From Wolfiporia cocos (Eukaryota > Basidiomycota > Agaricomycetes > Polyporales > Phaeolaceae), in contig JACCLO010000001.1 in the NCBI GenBank assembly GCA_029448655.1, positions 1,798,001 to 1,862,000 on the forward strand: 64,000 nucleotides of DNA. Reading direction: 5' to 3'. Of this stretch, positions 11,730-23,298 are shown piece by piece. A model generated the notes under the pieces. It searched no databases. It had not been told where the DNA came from and was given only the letters and a program-made list of their open reading frames with translations. The translations under genes were made by a program, and so were the position numbers. Numbering within the stretch: position 1 is the first letter of the stretch; each line of letters opens with the position of its first letter.

Positions 11730-12795
11730 TAGCTTATTTCACCAATTCCTATGATCTGTATGCTTTCAGGTCATTCCGTATATCATTTATATCGTTTGGA
11801 TCCCTAGGCCGCTCGCTCATTCAATAGTAATGAGATACATAGAGCCACTATATACAAGCGCGGACTTGCTGTAATCTTTGTATTCATGTGAGATGTGCAC
11901 ACAAGCTTGACTCAATGGTGTTGTAAGAGGATAATCACACACCATGTACGACTCTATCACAAATAGGTTTGGTTGTGCATGTGAGATCCCAGCGATGACG
12001 ACGCATTGCCCAATTAGACGATATGAACATCGAGCATTCTTTCCAAGATTCCAAGATAAGTGTATGTGTTTGGACTACCAACATCGAGCTCAGTGGATCA
12101 TCGGCGGGAGATTTGAATTTCCATTGTTTTTACATGAACACGACACTATATATGTCCGTCGGCTGTAAATTACCCTGTAAAATATGTGCATCAGCGCTTA
12201 ATGAGACAGTACTAACGATTAATATCGCGGGCTTGCCCTGACCCGGGGCATGCTCCTGTATGGACACGAGACCAATTCTTGTCTAGATCCGTGTTACAAG
12301 CTGCAATCACAAGCAGCGTGGAATCGGCTTTCTGCAGCCGTCCAGGAACAATGTCAGTGCGTTGCTGGCACATCACGTAAATGACTATGCCTACGCTGCT
12401 GCCTTGTTCTTTTACAACGCCAGTCCCGAGCACCGGATGCTTCGCTGTCACTGGCACCATAGCAATGGGGCCATTGACAGTGCGTGGGGACATTGTCGAG
12501 ATAATATGCCGCTGTCGGACACCGCAACATCGTCATATATGTATATGATCCATCAGATACCAGAGACTGCTTCTAGAGATCTTCGTCTGCCATGGCACAA
12601 TAAAGAGGGCCAAAGGGTCAGGAACGTGGAGACAAGCCATGTGGAGATAACGAGACGATTCACCATTCCAATACTGATCCGAGCGGGCAAGGCACAATTG
12701 CAACTTGTTTCACGAGCAAAGTTACGTCGATGCCTGAGTCGCACGTGCATGGTGGAACCGCTAGATTGGAATGACCGTCCAGTTTATGGCTAGCC
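11730..12795 (+). repeat. Segmental duplication, copy 2
   Basis: Diverged direct copy of about 5810-6940. The block tccctaggccgctcgctcat near 11802 matches the start of the reductase's last exon, but most of that exon (equivalent of 5900-6120) is deleted. The later blocks, cttgccctgaccc and aaggcacaattgcaa, keep their order and approximate spacing. The copy therefore has no working reductase. A 143-codon open frame at 12362-12793 covers the same duplicated sequence and has no recognisable domain. Confidence 0.65.
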
Positions 12796-13149
12796 ATCGG
12801 ATATACAGGTTCTTAGGCTGCCGAGCTCCCGATGTCACACGTTTTAATTTAATGGTATCAGACATTCAAACATCATCATTGTAAAATAGAGCAGCACAGT
12901 CAAAACTAGCTGAGCTGTATATCGCCACACGAGCGTTATCTAAATCACCTCAACTTTCAGCGAGTTGTAGACCAATCACCAGTATATCAACAAGGGTAGC
13001 CTCGCATACTGTGACATCGTCTACAGTGTCCCGCTGAGTAAGAGGTACCGCCTTAGAACTAGAAGAGTGGATTACAGTAATGTCAAAAACTTATGAGCTA
13101 TGACGGACAAATACGCGAGCACATAACGGACCTTACAGCCTACATGTAT
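12796..13149. other. Left flank of the inverted-repeat arm
   Basis: No gene recognised. This stretch may still belong to the inverted repeat: its partner would lie beyond the right edge of the window. Confidence 0.4.
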
Positions 13150-14998
13150 AATTTGCTTCAACGACACGATCAATCATCCGTCATCGGTTTCCAGCGGGAA
13201 GAGATGAGGGCATGGCCAATCGACGGCAAGTGTTCCGTAAACTCATTGCTGTCGGTAGGGACATTGGACAATTTTCGCACCGTGAATGAAATTGGAGAAT
13301 GCAACTGCTGGAGAGACCATAGACATTTGAGCCGTGCGTCTGCGACCGTCTGCACAGAGTTCTGCAGATTTATCAGGATTTACTTTTTGGGAGAAAAGGT
13401 TGGATGGTTCAACGCACACCTACCCGGAACTCTGAGACAGTCCTCCCTCGTCCCAGAATTGGCTATCTCAACGGTGAGCAAGCTGTAGGCCGAAACGTAG
13501 CAACATTGTACACATGCCATACATGCAGGGTATTAAACTCTCCCGCGATTATCGCGCTTCACGCGACTCTGAAGGGATGGGGCGCTGTTCGGATATATCA
13601 TGAATTCTAAATGTATCCATTATGAGTGGATCAGACCATCGTGTGCACGGCGCATAAGAGAGGCACGTACTGGGCAACGATATCAACGTAGTGAATGACT
13701 TCGTCCCCCTCAAAAAAACCCTTTGCTCTATTGAACGACTCGAATAAAAGTATGTAGGCAGCTGCCGGTAGGCGACCACGTTACCGACAGCTCATAGCGA
13801 AAGCTGATGCAAGTTCTAAACGGAGGCATGACCATGATCAACGTATCCTCGTTTGCTGGATAGCGCGGGGTATCGTAAAAGACAAATTTGACCTTGCAAA
13901 TTCGGAAAGGTTTCGAGGTGACATTGCATTATGTACGCCCGCTTCGTGTACGCCCAGGCCATGCATGAATACAGATGTCTTAGCTCTCTTGATAATTTTT
14001 TTTCGCGAGCAAGAATGTTCTGGGTTCTAGTGTGCTGGTAGAATCTCCCGTATGGAGGATTGGATGGTGTAGGCAAGTATAGTCTCAACCTGAAACTAGT
14101 TGTCCAGCTACCGTAAAGTTGCAAAATCGCCTTTCAAGAGAATTGCTGGTGCAGTATACAGAGTGGACGCAGCATAAAATAAATGTACTATCAGCTTGGC
14201 GCAGATGGCAACGGGTCCAATAGCGCTCGAAAGGTCGCGTGGCCCGCAGGAATGATTTCTCGACTTACTCGATATCTTACCCAGGAGTGTGAAAGACGGT
14301 TGCCACCAAGTCATGCGCGTTATGAGCTCTGATAGGTTCTAGCAAGGGCTCGTGCTTCACGAATGCCTCACCTTCTGTAGCAGGAGTTCTCCCATGCATC
14401 CAGCAATTGCCAAGTACATCGTCCCAATTTCATGCATGACCGTAAGTCCGCAATCATTATCAGGAGCAAACAGTCGAAAAGTCCAACTCATCCAAGTCCA
14501 AGAGCGTGTGGCAATAAGTAGCTAGATATGGAGACTATGCAGGGAAGAACAGCATGTGTGTGCGTTGCGCTGGCGCGTCCGTACGAAGACGCCACTGACG
14601 CCACACGGCATCTTCCGCTGGTGTGGCGTGACCCGATCGCGCCGGCGTCTTGCAGGCATTTACACATTTCTAACTCCTCAGGCCCGGTCGCTTGATGCAC
14701 GCTCGCGTTTCACGCACTCCTGCGACTGTTGATGCCTTTGGTACCCGCCGTGCACGCTGCTCGTGCCTTCATACAAACTCAAAATGGTCGCTCAATTTTC
14801 GCGGACTGTTGCCCCGTAATTTGTCGAGCGCGTCTCCGGAAACTCGTCCTGCTTCCGGCCATGCTCCGCCAGCGGGTCCTGCCCGATCACCAGAGGAACA
14901 GCTACCAACTATAGACGCTGCATCGGATGGCCAACCAACTTTGCCCACTACGGGTTTTCATTCCGATGCATCGGCACACCAGGGAAGATCAGAACACC
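13150..14998. other. Outer part of left arm, no clear gene
   Basis: No gene supported. On the minus strand at about 13810-13880 a short peptide, NEDTLIMVMP, faintly resembles the hinge of the kinase-like family. The surrounding frames are broken, so at most this is an old kinase remnant. Confidence 0.3.
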
Positions 14999-16203
14999 AT
15001 GGTAAATCAGAGCATTCGACGGGTGCGAGTCCAAGGAATCTCTGTCCATGGGTCAAGTACCCATCCGCTAATGTTTTCTCCCAGCTCCAGGGGGGACTAG
15101 CTCTTCTGGCACCTACGGCGCATACAACGATGAAAGACCACCTTTCTCTCTATGGGTGCCCCGCCGACGGCCTCTCCCCAAACCAGTCCTGGAGGGCTCG
15201 CAGACCGAGAAACCTCTCTACGACTTCATTAGTGAGGTCCTCGGCTCGGCACAGCCCGACGATCCAGTCCCAGGGAACTCGCTCGATATGTCCGGCCCAG
15301 CTTCGTCCCCGGCTCAAGAGAAGATATCAAAATGGAAGAAAGCTCGCTACATCCCTGCGCCCATCCAGGAGACCGACCTTCCACGCACGATCCTAATGGA
15401 CAAGCAGGTGGCGGCGTATCTCCAGCCGCTATACCTCCGCGGATGGTACGTCTCGCATAAGGTCCACACTCGTCGTCCGGATTGTCTTTACCTCCCCAAA
15501 ACGTCGGCGTTCACAACGCAGAAAGCCGCCTCCGAATTTGCTGACAAGCTTACCGAGTTATGCCTCAAAGAAGCTGTAAGTCCGCCATCCATTGACTATG
15601 CTGTTCCTCGGACGGGCCGTATTCATTTGTCCCTCACAGCGCACAACTCATTATTATATCACCGAGGGTTACCTTACTGTCTCGTTTACCACTATCACAA
15701 AGGACGCGATCAGACCAGATCGGGAGAATTTACCGCGGCCCAAGCGGCGACTAGACGGGATAACCATGCACGACGTCCGTCTTGCTATCCTCGCGGAAAT
15801 TTGCTGGGACTACTACTGGCGGCATAAGAAGATACTCCCTCGAGGACCTCCTGATCCCGCCGTACGTGTATTACGCACAATCGGCTCACTCCTGAACTAT
15901 ACGGTGCCCACCGCGAATTCTCGACTGGAGGCCGAGATAGAATGCGCTCTCTGTGAAGGTCCGCACCTCTTGCGTGACTGTCCGCACCGCAAGACGACAC
16001 GTCCACGTGTGCCCTGTATTGTTTGTGGTGACAGAGAGCACTGGTTCTTCGACTGCACTAGTCCGATTGTGAAGGAGAATTATGTCTGGAAAGAGTGCAC
16101 CTATTGCGGCGGTGCTCACAGTACGTCAGAATGCAAACGGCTCCGGTCCCGTCAAGTGCGGGCTCAGACCAGAGTTCTGCCACGGTCACTCAAAGTCTTT
16201 TGA
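14999..16203 (+). CDS. Triple CCHC zinc-knuckle protein (left copy)
   Basis: Three exons join in frame: 14999-15056, 15091-15575 and 15640-16203 (stop), about 367 residues. The first intron is only 34 nt but has a gctaat branch-like site; the second is 64 nt. The start at 14999 is the first ATG in the joined frame and is a guess. The C-terminal third holds three consecutive knuckles, CALCEGPHLLRDC, CIVCGDREHWFFDC and CTYCGGAHSTSEC (C-x2-C-x3/4-H-x4-C), which bind single-stranded nucleic acid in gag-like and RNA-binding proteins. No RT or protease is nearby, so it is not an obvious intact retroelement. The middle knuckle resembles the first knuckle of the extra frame in Gypsy-1 (CRQCGSANHWILDC). 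A duplicated host gene or a gag-derived gene are both possible. Confidence 0.6.
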
Positions 16204-16909
16204 GCCAGGTCGGGCACACTTCAGGCATAGCGCCGAAGAAACTCTGCCCGAAGGCCGTCGTGCATACAGGTCTCTCCTCGAGAGCCGCTATCCTCAATTC
16301 GTGGTTTGCAGGCGATGACGAGCGTTGCGGAGCATTCGTCGGCATACCGCAAAATATCCGGCATCAAGAGTATTAGTCGGTTTTGTTGATGCGTTCACTC
16401 ATATTCCCTGCATTCAGATTTGCGGCGCGCGACGACGATGGGAACCACACCTTCCCATCTTGCTTACTGTCAGCTCGTATGTCCATGCATCCGACAATTT
16501 AGGCGAACAGTCTGGTCGCAACCCTATGCCTTTGCCCATGTTGGCGGATCATCCTTCCCTGCTTCCTCCAGCTTCTCTCCCTGTTCAAGGCTATCGTGGA
16601 CGGTGTTTGTCTTGTGTTCAGCGGGCGCATATACCTACAAGATCTTAATTTACAGACTACACGGACCATTAGACGAAGCTGAAGACCCCCGTAGAAACGA
16701 TCAACGGCGTTGGACCGGTATTGATGAACCGCGCCGGGAGTCAGCAAAGGCTACCTTACGGTATGTGTGAGGAAGAGTATCGCGTACGTTGTGCAGTGTA
16801 CCCGCGGGAATGATAACGTGGGCTCCTGGGCCAATGTTGTCTTTCTGCAATCCCCCTCGTTACGCGGTTGCAGTCAGATGTTGCGAAGACGTACATTCTT
16901 GCCATCCGT
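16204..16909. other. Unassigned sequence between zinc-knuckle gene and decarboxylase fragment
   Basis: Several overlapping short frames, none with motifs. On the minus strand just past the break in the decarboxylase fragment, a spliced-looking segment reads KDNIGPGAHVIIPAGTLHNV; its family is not recognised. Confidence 0.35.
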
Positions 16910-17612
16910 GAACGCAGATCAGCGCGTACATGTCTGGCCAGTGCTCGCGCGGCGCGACCTCGACGGCGTACGAGTCGGAGCCGTCGGGCTTCGAGCCCAT
17001 GTTCCATGCGACGTAACCGCCAAAGAGTGAGCGGCAGGCGGAGCCAGAACCTTGACGAGCGATGCGGGAAAGCTCAGACGGCGAGGCAGGAAGGGAGTAG
17101 AGAGCTGCGAGTGAGGAGACAAGGGCGGCAAAGCCTGCGGCGGAGGATGCCAAACCCGCGGCGGTAGGGAAGTTGTTGATCGAGCAGATGTGGACAGCGT
17201 ACGAGGATATCTGAAAGCGAGAACGTTCAAAGAGCGAGCACACTATGCACAATTACGCGACATACCTTCGGTTGGCTTGCATCATTCTCCTCTCGCATGC
17301 GCTTCATTTCCCGAATGCATGTCGCAAGGCGCCCTCCCTCCTTGATCTCCTCCTCGACGCTGTTCAGCCATAGCCTGTCTTTTTCAAACGACGGGTCCGC
17401 GCGCGAGGTGGTCGTCGACCGGAGGTGGTCCTGGTCAAGGGTCACAGACAGGGAGGAGTTGGTGGGAAGGATCAACTTGGTATCCCGCTTTCCCCAACAC
17501 CTGCCAATGCGTGTCGATTAGCGTCTCCCAGCCGAGTACTAGGCAGCATCCGGCTCACTTGATGCAGGCAATGTTCACGGGAGCAGACGTAGTGGCTTAG
17601 TAGGCGGACATA
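16910..17612 (-). pseudogene. Mevalonate diphosphate decarboxylase fragment (left copy)
   Basis: Mirror image of 59538-60240. The sequence encodes the N-terminal half of the sterol-pathway enzyme that turns mevalonate 5-diphosphate into isopentenyl diphosphate (ERG19/MVD1 family). Two introns are kept. Recognisable motifs are SAPVNIACIK, GKRDTKLILPTNSSLS and the ATP-binding [15 protein letters not shown]. The copy is dead: the fifth codon after the start is TAA, and similarity stops after about residue 175 of a protein normally near 400. A conserved KYWGKRD reads KCWGKRD. Retained introns show it came from genomic DNA, not a processed transcript. Confidence 0.82.
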
Positions 17613-17952
17613 GTGGGCAAGGAGACAAGGGGGCATTCATGACCTTTTGAATATTGGCTCGAAGCATTGTACGATGTCTCGAGATCTCAAATCGTACGGC
17701 TCGCGGGCGCTTACCGTTATAAATGATTCCGGGCGGACTTGCGACGCACCAATGTCTGCAATAGCGCCACTCCCAATTATTCAGCTGTTAGTGGCTGTAC
17801 AGTCGCGTATTGGGTGCTCAGCAACTAGTCTCGATCAGACGTGTAGTATACACAGCTTCAGAAAGTCTAGCAAAGTCACTCGACAGCCACTGTATCACGA
17901 ACGTGAGTAGAGCAACAGCGATGTCGAGGCATCCGTTTCAGGCTCGTACATA
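17613..17952. other. Captured intergenic spacer between lyase and decarboxylase fragments
   Basis: About 340 bp lie between the end of the lyase fragment and the start of the decarboxylase fragment, both on the minus strand. This is a plausible natural terminator-plus-promoter distance, which suggests that one contiguous genomic piece was captured. Confidence 0.45.
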
Positions 17953-18985
17953 TTAGGCCTCGTACAGGGTGTCAAGGAACGCCTCTGCGATGTGTCCCAC
18001 CATTGCCGGGCCTCCCGCGCTAGATGTACCCAGACCTGTATACGATGAATTAGTATTCGGCTTACTCTCAACCAGGAACGCAATCGATATCAATTTGTGA
18101 TGCAATCACAGGTCGAACAGAACCCGATGAAGGAGCTGCGACAGAGTGCAGCAAATGTTCGGAAAATACGCACCGTACAGCCTAGCCATGTTCCCCTTGC
18201 CGCTTGGCGCCAGCTCTGCCTCCCTGACTGCATCTTTCAAATCAGCAATGAACTGATCCACGACTGGGACCATCAAGCGCTATGACCCGGAAATATTAGT
18301 GAACTTGCGTTAAGAGGGCCGACAGACACACTCACCGTGACTGCGATGTGGACGGCAGCAGGGCCTTTGAGTGCGTTCAAATGCTACCCGCGCTTCGTCA
18401 TTTTGTCGCCGACCTCCAGGACATCCACGCCCTTGCTGCTTTCACTCGCGCTGAACTTGGATCCCTTGCGGAAGATAGGATCCGCGGCGGAGGCGAATGC
18501 GACGACGGAGGCGGGAGGGTCGCCAAGCACGCGCAGCACGGGGATCTCGGCACGGATGCGCGCAGCAATCGCGCGTGCTGTAGAGACAATGGCACGACAT
18601 GAGTCGCGGTATCCGCTGAGGGCCGAGGGCAACAAGGCACGGGTTAGCGGTGGTCACACTCCAGATAGGCTAGGGACGCATGAGCTTCCCATATAGTGCA
18701 TCGCGGCCCATGTGCCCGCGATTAATGCGCCAGGCCCTGATGGCAGGGTCGGTTACCCATGACAGATTTTCAGGTGCGTAACGTTCGGTGGATCGATGGC
18801 GCGCGTGTAGCGGCGTGAAGGACGCGCTCAGTGAGAAGCTAGCATCGCAGGCAAACGCACAATGCCTAGGAGAAGCGCAGAAAAAGATGGACACACCTTA
18901 TGCGTATCACAACTGATACTGGTCACGCCCTCAACGCGGAAGTCCCATATCGGGACGGCACCCCAGCCTTCCTCTGCACTCACCT
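17953..18985 (-). pseudogene. Sphingosine-1-phosphate lyase 3' fragment (left copy)
   Basis: Mirror of 58165-59197. It encodes the C-terminal half of the PLP enzyme that cleaves sphingosine 1-phosphate (DPL1 family). Visible are FRVEGVTSISCDTHK with the PLP lysine, GPGALIAGTWAAM, LGDPPASVVAFAS, the VLEVGDKMTKRG block and the C-terminus SGKGNM...AFLDTLYEA. It is inactive: the tryptophan codon after MTKRG is TAG (18384-18386), the region after the PLP lysine is deleted or scrambled, and the N-terminal half is absent. Introns are kept. The same nonsense codon occurs in the other arm. Confidence 0.82.
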
Positions 18986-19132
18986 GCGTCCGCACACGCA
19001 CATTCATTCCAGAGAACCACGATCGAGCGGGCGGTCATTCACCGTATAAGTTCGTGCAGCAAGGGCGTCCCGAAGTAAAGGTATATAGTTCGGCGACAAC
19101 ATAGTATCCAGCGATGCGGTGTATTAGTCTAG

Positions 19133-20434
19133 GATCATAGCCCGGGGGTCGTAGGGGAGGTCCCCCCGTGGGAATAGCGATGTCAAGCATGCCGACGGCC
19201 CTCAGCCAAAAAGCTGCAGATTAGATCGAGCATCGAGATCGCCGCCACTCTCAGCCACCGACGCGACTAGACGTTCGCCGCAGGTCTTCACCAGTGTCAA
19301 GTGTATTTTGATGGTCCTGAGACTCAGCAGCATCAGAGAGGGTGGGATCAGAGTGAAGGGACTCGTGTGCTTTGGTCCTGCGGCATTTGTTGTATCTGCA
19401 GCTTAATGCATAACTCTGTAATTCAATAATATTCCGCTATAATGGATAATTCCTCCTCTATGTCTATAGAATGACTCGACATGATACTGCGTCAAAAAAT
19501 AGGCCTCTCATCGATATGTGACTCCCAGCTACGCCACGCGATGGACCTCATGAATGGAATGGACGTCTTCTTGGTCATCGCGCCGGGACAAGGCAAAACG
19601 CTTGTCATGCTTGTACCGCTTCTTGCGGCGCAAGCCCGTGGAGAGTCCCTTATTGCAATTACTATTGTACCAACAAAGATTCTGTAGGTGCAGCAGGTGA
19701 GTATATGCGCTGAATTAAATACTATGCTCATCTTTTATCAGCAAGAGAATGCGCAAAAGCTCGGCATTCGTGCTCTAGCGATCAATGAAGATACGACGAG
19801 CCACGCGCGACTTAACCATGACGACGGGAGACTCGCGATAATGAGCCCCCAAATGCTTGTTAGTGCACGCATGCAGAAGCTCCTTGCAAAACCGGACGTT
19901 CGAAAATGCATTCGCTATTTCGCTGTGGACGAGGCGCATTTTTTAAATGAAGAAGGAAGCGGATTTCGAGAGCCTTACCGCGCTATCAGGACCTGATTGC
20001 GTTCGACGTCGAGCATCAAATGCGGGAAATGCCTCCGCAGATGTTGAGATAGGCAGCATGTGGTGTGATCCATATGCATTGGAATAATGCACCACAGGAG
20101 CATCATTGACTCCCGCTGGGAGTGCTTCGGGAGTTGGGTATATTGTCGAGCATGCATGTGAGGGCTGCGAAACATCTGTATTGCCATCAATGCCAGAAAA
20201 CATATTTTCATGGCTACGAATAGACGACCCTCGTCCGGATTCATATTGAAAAAGCAGTATCAACCAGCGAGGATGCGTGGTAGAATGAACGAGTATGCAA
20301 TGCGTTGTGGCGTACGCGTACAGAGCTCTGGCTTGAAGATCTGAGATGCGCCCTTGGAACCCGACGAGCCGTCGGCGTATTCAAGGTCCGCTTTCCCACG
20401 GGAGGTCCTCCCCTGTGGACCCCCCACTATGATC
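19133..20434. mobile_element. Foldback unit with 67-68 bp terminal inverted repeats (left copy)
   Basis: Positions 19133-19200 and 20368-20434 are imperfect inverted copies of each other. Both outer ends start gatcatag, followed by a G-rich block (ggggaggtccccccgtggga versus ggggaggacctcccgtggga), and both inner ends carry ccgacgg(c). They enclose a RecQ-like helicase fragment. No convincing target-site duplication was found. It may be a non-autonomous DNA transposon that picked up the helicase piece, or the relic of a helicase-bearing element. Confidence 0.5.
19481..19996 (+). pseudogene. RecQ-like DEAD/DEAH helicase N-terminal fragment (left copy)
   Basis: Two exons (about 19481-19696 and 19742-19996, 45 nt intron) encode the first helicase domain: CDSQLRHAMDLMNG, Walker A APGQGKT, the motif III-like region RLAIMSPQML and Walker B VDEAH. 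Helicases of this type are repeated in basidiomycete genomes. Here an in-frame TAG (19685-19687) precedes the intron, and the frame ends soon after EPYRAIRT, so motifs IV-VI and any second domain are missing. It lies wholly inside the foldback unit 19133-20434. Confidence 0.72.
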
Positions 20435-20483
20435 TCAGCCTCTCTAAGGAAGGAACGACTGTCTTCCTTCCTCGAGAGGCTGA
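20435..20483. repeat. Stem-loop, target site of Gypsy-2 in the other arm
   Basis: tcagcctctc...aaggaagga at 20435-20454 pairs with 20465-20483 in a near-perfect 19-20 bp stem around a 10 nt loop. The five bases duplicated by Gypsy-2 in the right arm (ggaac, 20452-20456) sit at the stem-loop junction. The left arm holds the empty site. Confidence 0.7.
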
Positions 20484-20701
20484 TTTATGAGCCTAGCGGT
20501 GTATAGCATCATGAAAATCGGGGAAGTGCATATACATCATGTTATGAGCAGATCACCCGCAGCACAACACGAGAAGGGGTGCGACAGGAGAGAGATGGCG
20601 GTGGTTATGCCAAGGGACGCCACGGAAGAAGATGCAGCAGACGGGCGCCGGACAGAACCAGAGCGGATACAGGTGCCGAACAGACACGATGCAGTAGCAC
20701 A

Positions 20702-21660
20702 TAGTGTTGCCGAAGTTCAGTTCAGAACCAAGGTTCAGAACCTGAACCGCCTGAACCGAACCTAGGTTCAGGTTCAGTCCAGGTCCGGTTCAGGGTAGGA
20801 CATCAAGGTTCGGTTCTTGGTTCAGGGGGGTCATGGGTACCCTTGAACCAGGTTCGAACCGGACTGAACCTTGAACCACATAGCATTAACATATTCTGTG
20901 TAGCCACTGGTGGATAAGCATCAATTACAATTATGTTCTTGCCATCTTTGCTATAGTGTTGTTGCAGTAAGTTATGGATTGCTGGCTTCACCATAGCAAG
21001 CACCAGCACTCATATACTCTAGTCTCCCAATATGGCAAGGGCTCAACCCCATGCTGGGATCACCATGCTTTCTGTGGCACTGGGCTGCATTTGCTGCTGT
21101 CAGATGAAGTAAGAAATGTAGAAGATTATGTTCCACTTCATATCCATGATCCTAGGTTATATACAGTGTTGTCTAAGAATGGTTTGTTATTGAGGTTTGC
21201 CTCAGGCTAATTCACAATCATAAACTCTGATTACTGAACTGCTCAAGATGGCTGCCTTGAGTGATTATTGTGCATCTAAAATTTATGTTTACCACTCTAA
21301 TCAAGATTAAGAGCCACTTTGGAATTCGGCCCAATGGACAAAATGGAGGCACTGCAGAACTTGAAGTGTGATTACTTTAGTGGGTTCAATAGTGCCGGGA
21401 ATGAGGTAGGCAATAGAGAGCAATTAGTATACATAGAAAGGTGCATGAAGTTAGTGTCTAAATTATTATTTTTACACTCTATAGAAGCAAGTAACTTAGT
21501 GGTTCGAACCTAGTTCGAACCATGAACCGAACCTGATGAACCAGTTCACCAGGTTCAGTCCAGGTTCAGGTTCAGGTTCAGGCTCTCTGCAGTCGGTTCT
21601 GTTCTAGGTTCAGCCCTAGACCCCCCTGAACCTGAACCGAACTGAACTTCGGCAACACTA
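20702..21660. mobile_element. hAT-like non-autonomous DNA transposon (left copy)
   Basis: The 959 bp unit starts TAGTGTTGCCGAAGTTCAGT and ends with its reverse complement, a TIR of about 22 bp. Flanks are gtagcaca (20694-20701) and atagcaca (21661-21668): an 8 bp target duplication with one mismatch. The 8 bp duplication and a TIR beginning TAGTG fit the hAT superfamily. Beneath each TIR lie about 150 bp of degenerate GGTTCA/TGAACC repeats in both orientations, which could be subterminal transposase-binding sites. No transposase frame is present in the AT-rich core. Confidence 0.75.
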
Positions 21661-22679
21661 ATAGCACAAAATGTGGCCGAGACGCGGGGGTAGCGCCACA
21701 AGTGGTAAGTCGAGGGCAGAGACACAGAACATGAGGATGAGTTCAGGCGCAGGAGGACCCAGCGTGTGCGACAATAGTGGCACAAAGAACACGAGACCAA
21801 GGCGAGATGAGTTCAAACAGGTGCACCACCAAGAAGCACAATCAGGGATGGGACAGAAGATCAACAGACAAGGCAGCAGATGTAGAGTTACGGATGGACA
21901 TTTAGGGCACGGAAGGGAAGTGCCCGTGTAATGATCGCCAAGTCGCAGCGGAGGGAACCACATCCACGAGGGGCTTCAGTGCCGGAGATGCATCTTTAGA
22001 GACACCACAGTGATGCAGAATTGCGCCATGGTAATATATTCCCTCTACTCGTCTCAAGCTCAGCACTTTATGTTCCCAGTCACCTGACTTGTTAGAGTAC
22101 AGTGCACGGTTCCACTATGCTACCTGGTATGTAGGTCACATGTGCAGTATTATGTAAGGCACTACTGGTCTGCTAGTAGGCGCGTGCGCACAGGCCACGC
22201 CGCTTTAGGGCAAGACTTATAGCCAGTAGTTACAGAGCCTCTCAATGTACTTAAGCTGCGCCAGACTGAGGCTTACTCCTCAGTCTGATCAATCTATCCT
22301 GGGTCGCTAAGACCTACTCTACCACCTTGCCTCGCTGCGCTCATACACTACTTGACTGCGTCGCCCATCAAGCCCTTGTGAGTTGGGGGTTACTAGGGAC
22401 TAACGTCGTTGGACGTTGAGTAGTAGGCGGCTGAGGGGTATGGTCACAAGGTATTGTGACACACAGATGCTTTTGGGGCACTCTAAGCAATATAAACACC
22501 CAAGCGTGCTGCATAGATGCATCTGAATAAGATGCATCTGCGCAAGAAATACCTGTGCAGGGTTCAAACACTTGACTTGGGATCAGCGAAGTCACAACCT
22601 GTACCACTTCGCCAAATGGTCTTGGTATCCAAGTCACATACTCGTTAATATGATCCATTTAATGTCCTTTCATCGCTGT
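21661..22679. other. Inner end of left arm, no gene
   Basis: No supported gene. A perfect 10 bp stem (cagactgagg/cctcagtctg) with a 6 nt loop lies at about 22262-22287. Two gatgcatc palindromes occur near 22516-22540. Confidence 0.4.
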
Positions 22680-23298
22680 AGCTGTGTCAAGTCACACCTT
22701 AGTGCAATGTTCCTGAAGGTAATTTATGACAGCATCCTTACCTCATTGCAGATACATATGGGTTGTGGGATACATCAATAAAGAGATGCATTATGAGTTC
22801 AACCTAATGAGCTTACTGACATATGAGCAGAATGTTAAATTTTATTACAACCATTATTATATTGACTACTGACTACAGTCATCAACCACTCAATGAGACA
22901 ACCAAATATTGTACTGCCTCGGACTTCATGCAGACTTCCTCATGTGCCAATCAGACTACCCAACCTCCATAGCACACTCAGCGCATTACCATAGCATCAT
23001 CTCCCTTGCTAGTGCAATGACGAGCCTGGACTGTATTGCTTATTTCAAACCACAGAAAAGTCAAATCCTTGACATTGAAAATGATCCGCAAGTCATCTCA
23101 TCTGTACACCCACACACTGTGCTCACAATAGGTTGATCATCTCTCGGAACACCCAGTGGGGTGCCAAGTGGAAGAAGACATGAAGACCAACGGAACACCC
23201 AATAAACGAAGATGTGAACACAAGAATTTGCAATTGCAGATCTCGTGCACCTATCTGTGCCTTACCCGGACTGTCGAGCCAGACTAATTCCTCACACA
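22680..23298. other. Start of spacer between arms, no gene
   Basis: AT-rich sequence just inside the left arm. No open frame with recognisable content. Confidence 0.35.

Larger units (their letters stand above)
13150..22679 (+). repeat. Giant inverted repeat, left arm (9,530 bp)
   Basis: Position x here pairs with 77150-x on the other strand for x up to 20456, and with 68976-x from 20452 on. The visible arm is 9,530 bp. The right arm, minus its 8,169 bp insertion and 5 bp target duplication, is also 9,530 bp, so there is no net indel. Every translated segment compared is identical between arms, as are the non-coding blocks read side by side. The arm's inner end is 22679 (ccatttaatgtcc...cgctgt); its outer end lies outside the window. 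Confidence 0.95.

Noticed and set aside
14692..15396. 234-codon frame as the start of the zinc-knuckle gene
   Set aside because: It is out of frame with the exon that continues into the zinc knuckles; a 34 nt intron and a later ATG fit better.
20720..20870. GGTTCA/TGAACC repeats read as a satellite or centromeric array
   Set aside because: The repeats are confined to the ends of a unit with TIRs and an 8 bp target duplication, which a hAT-like element explains.
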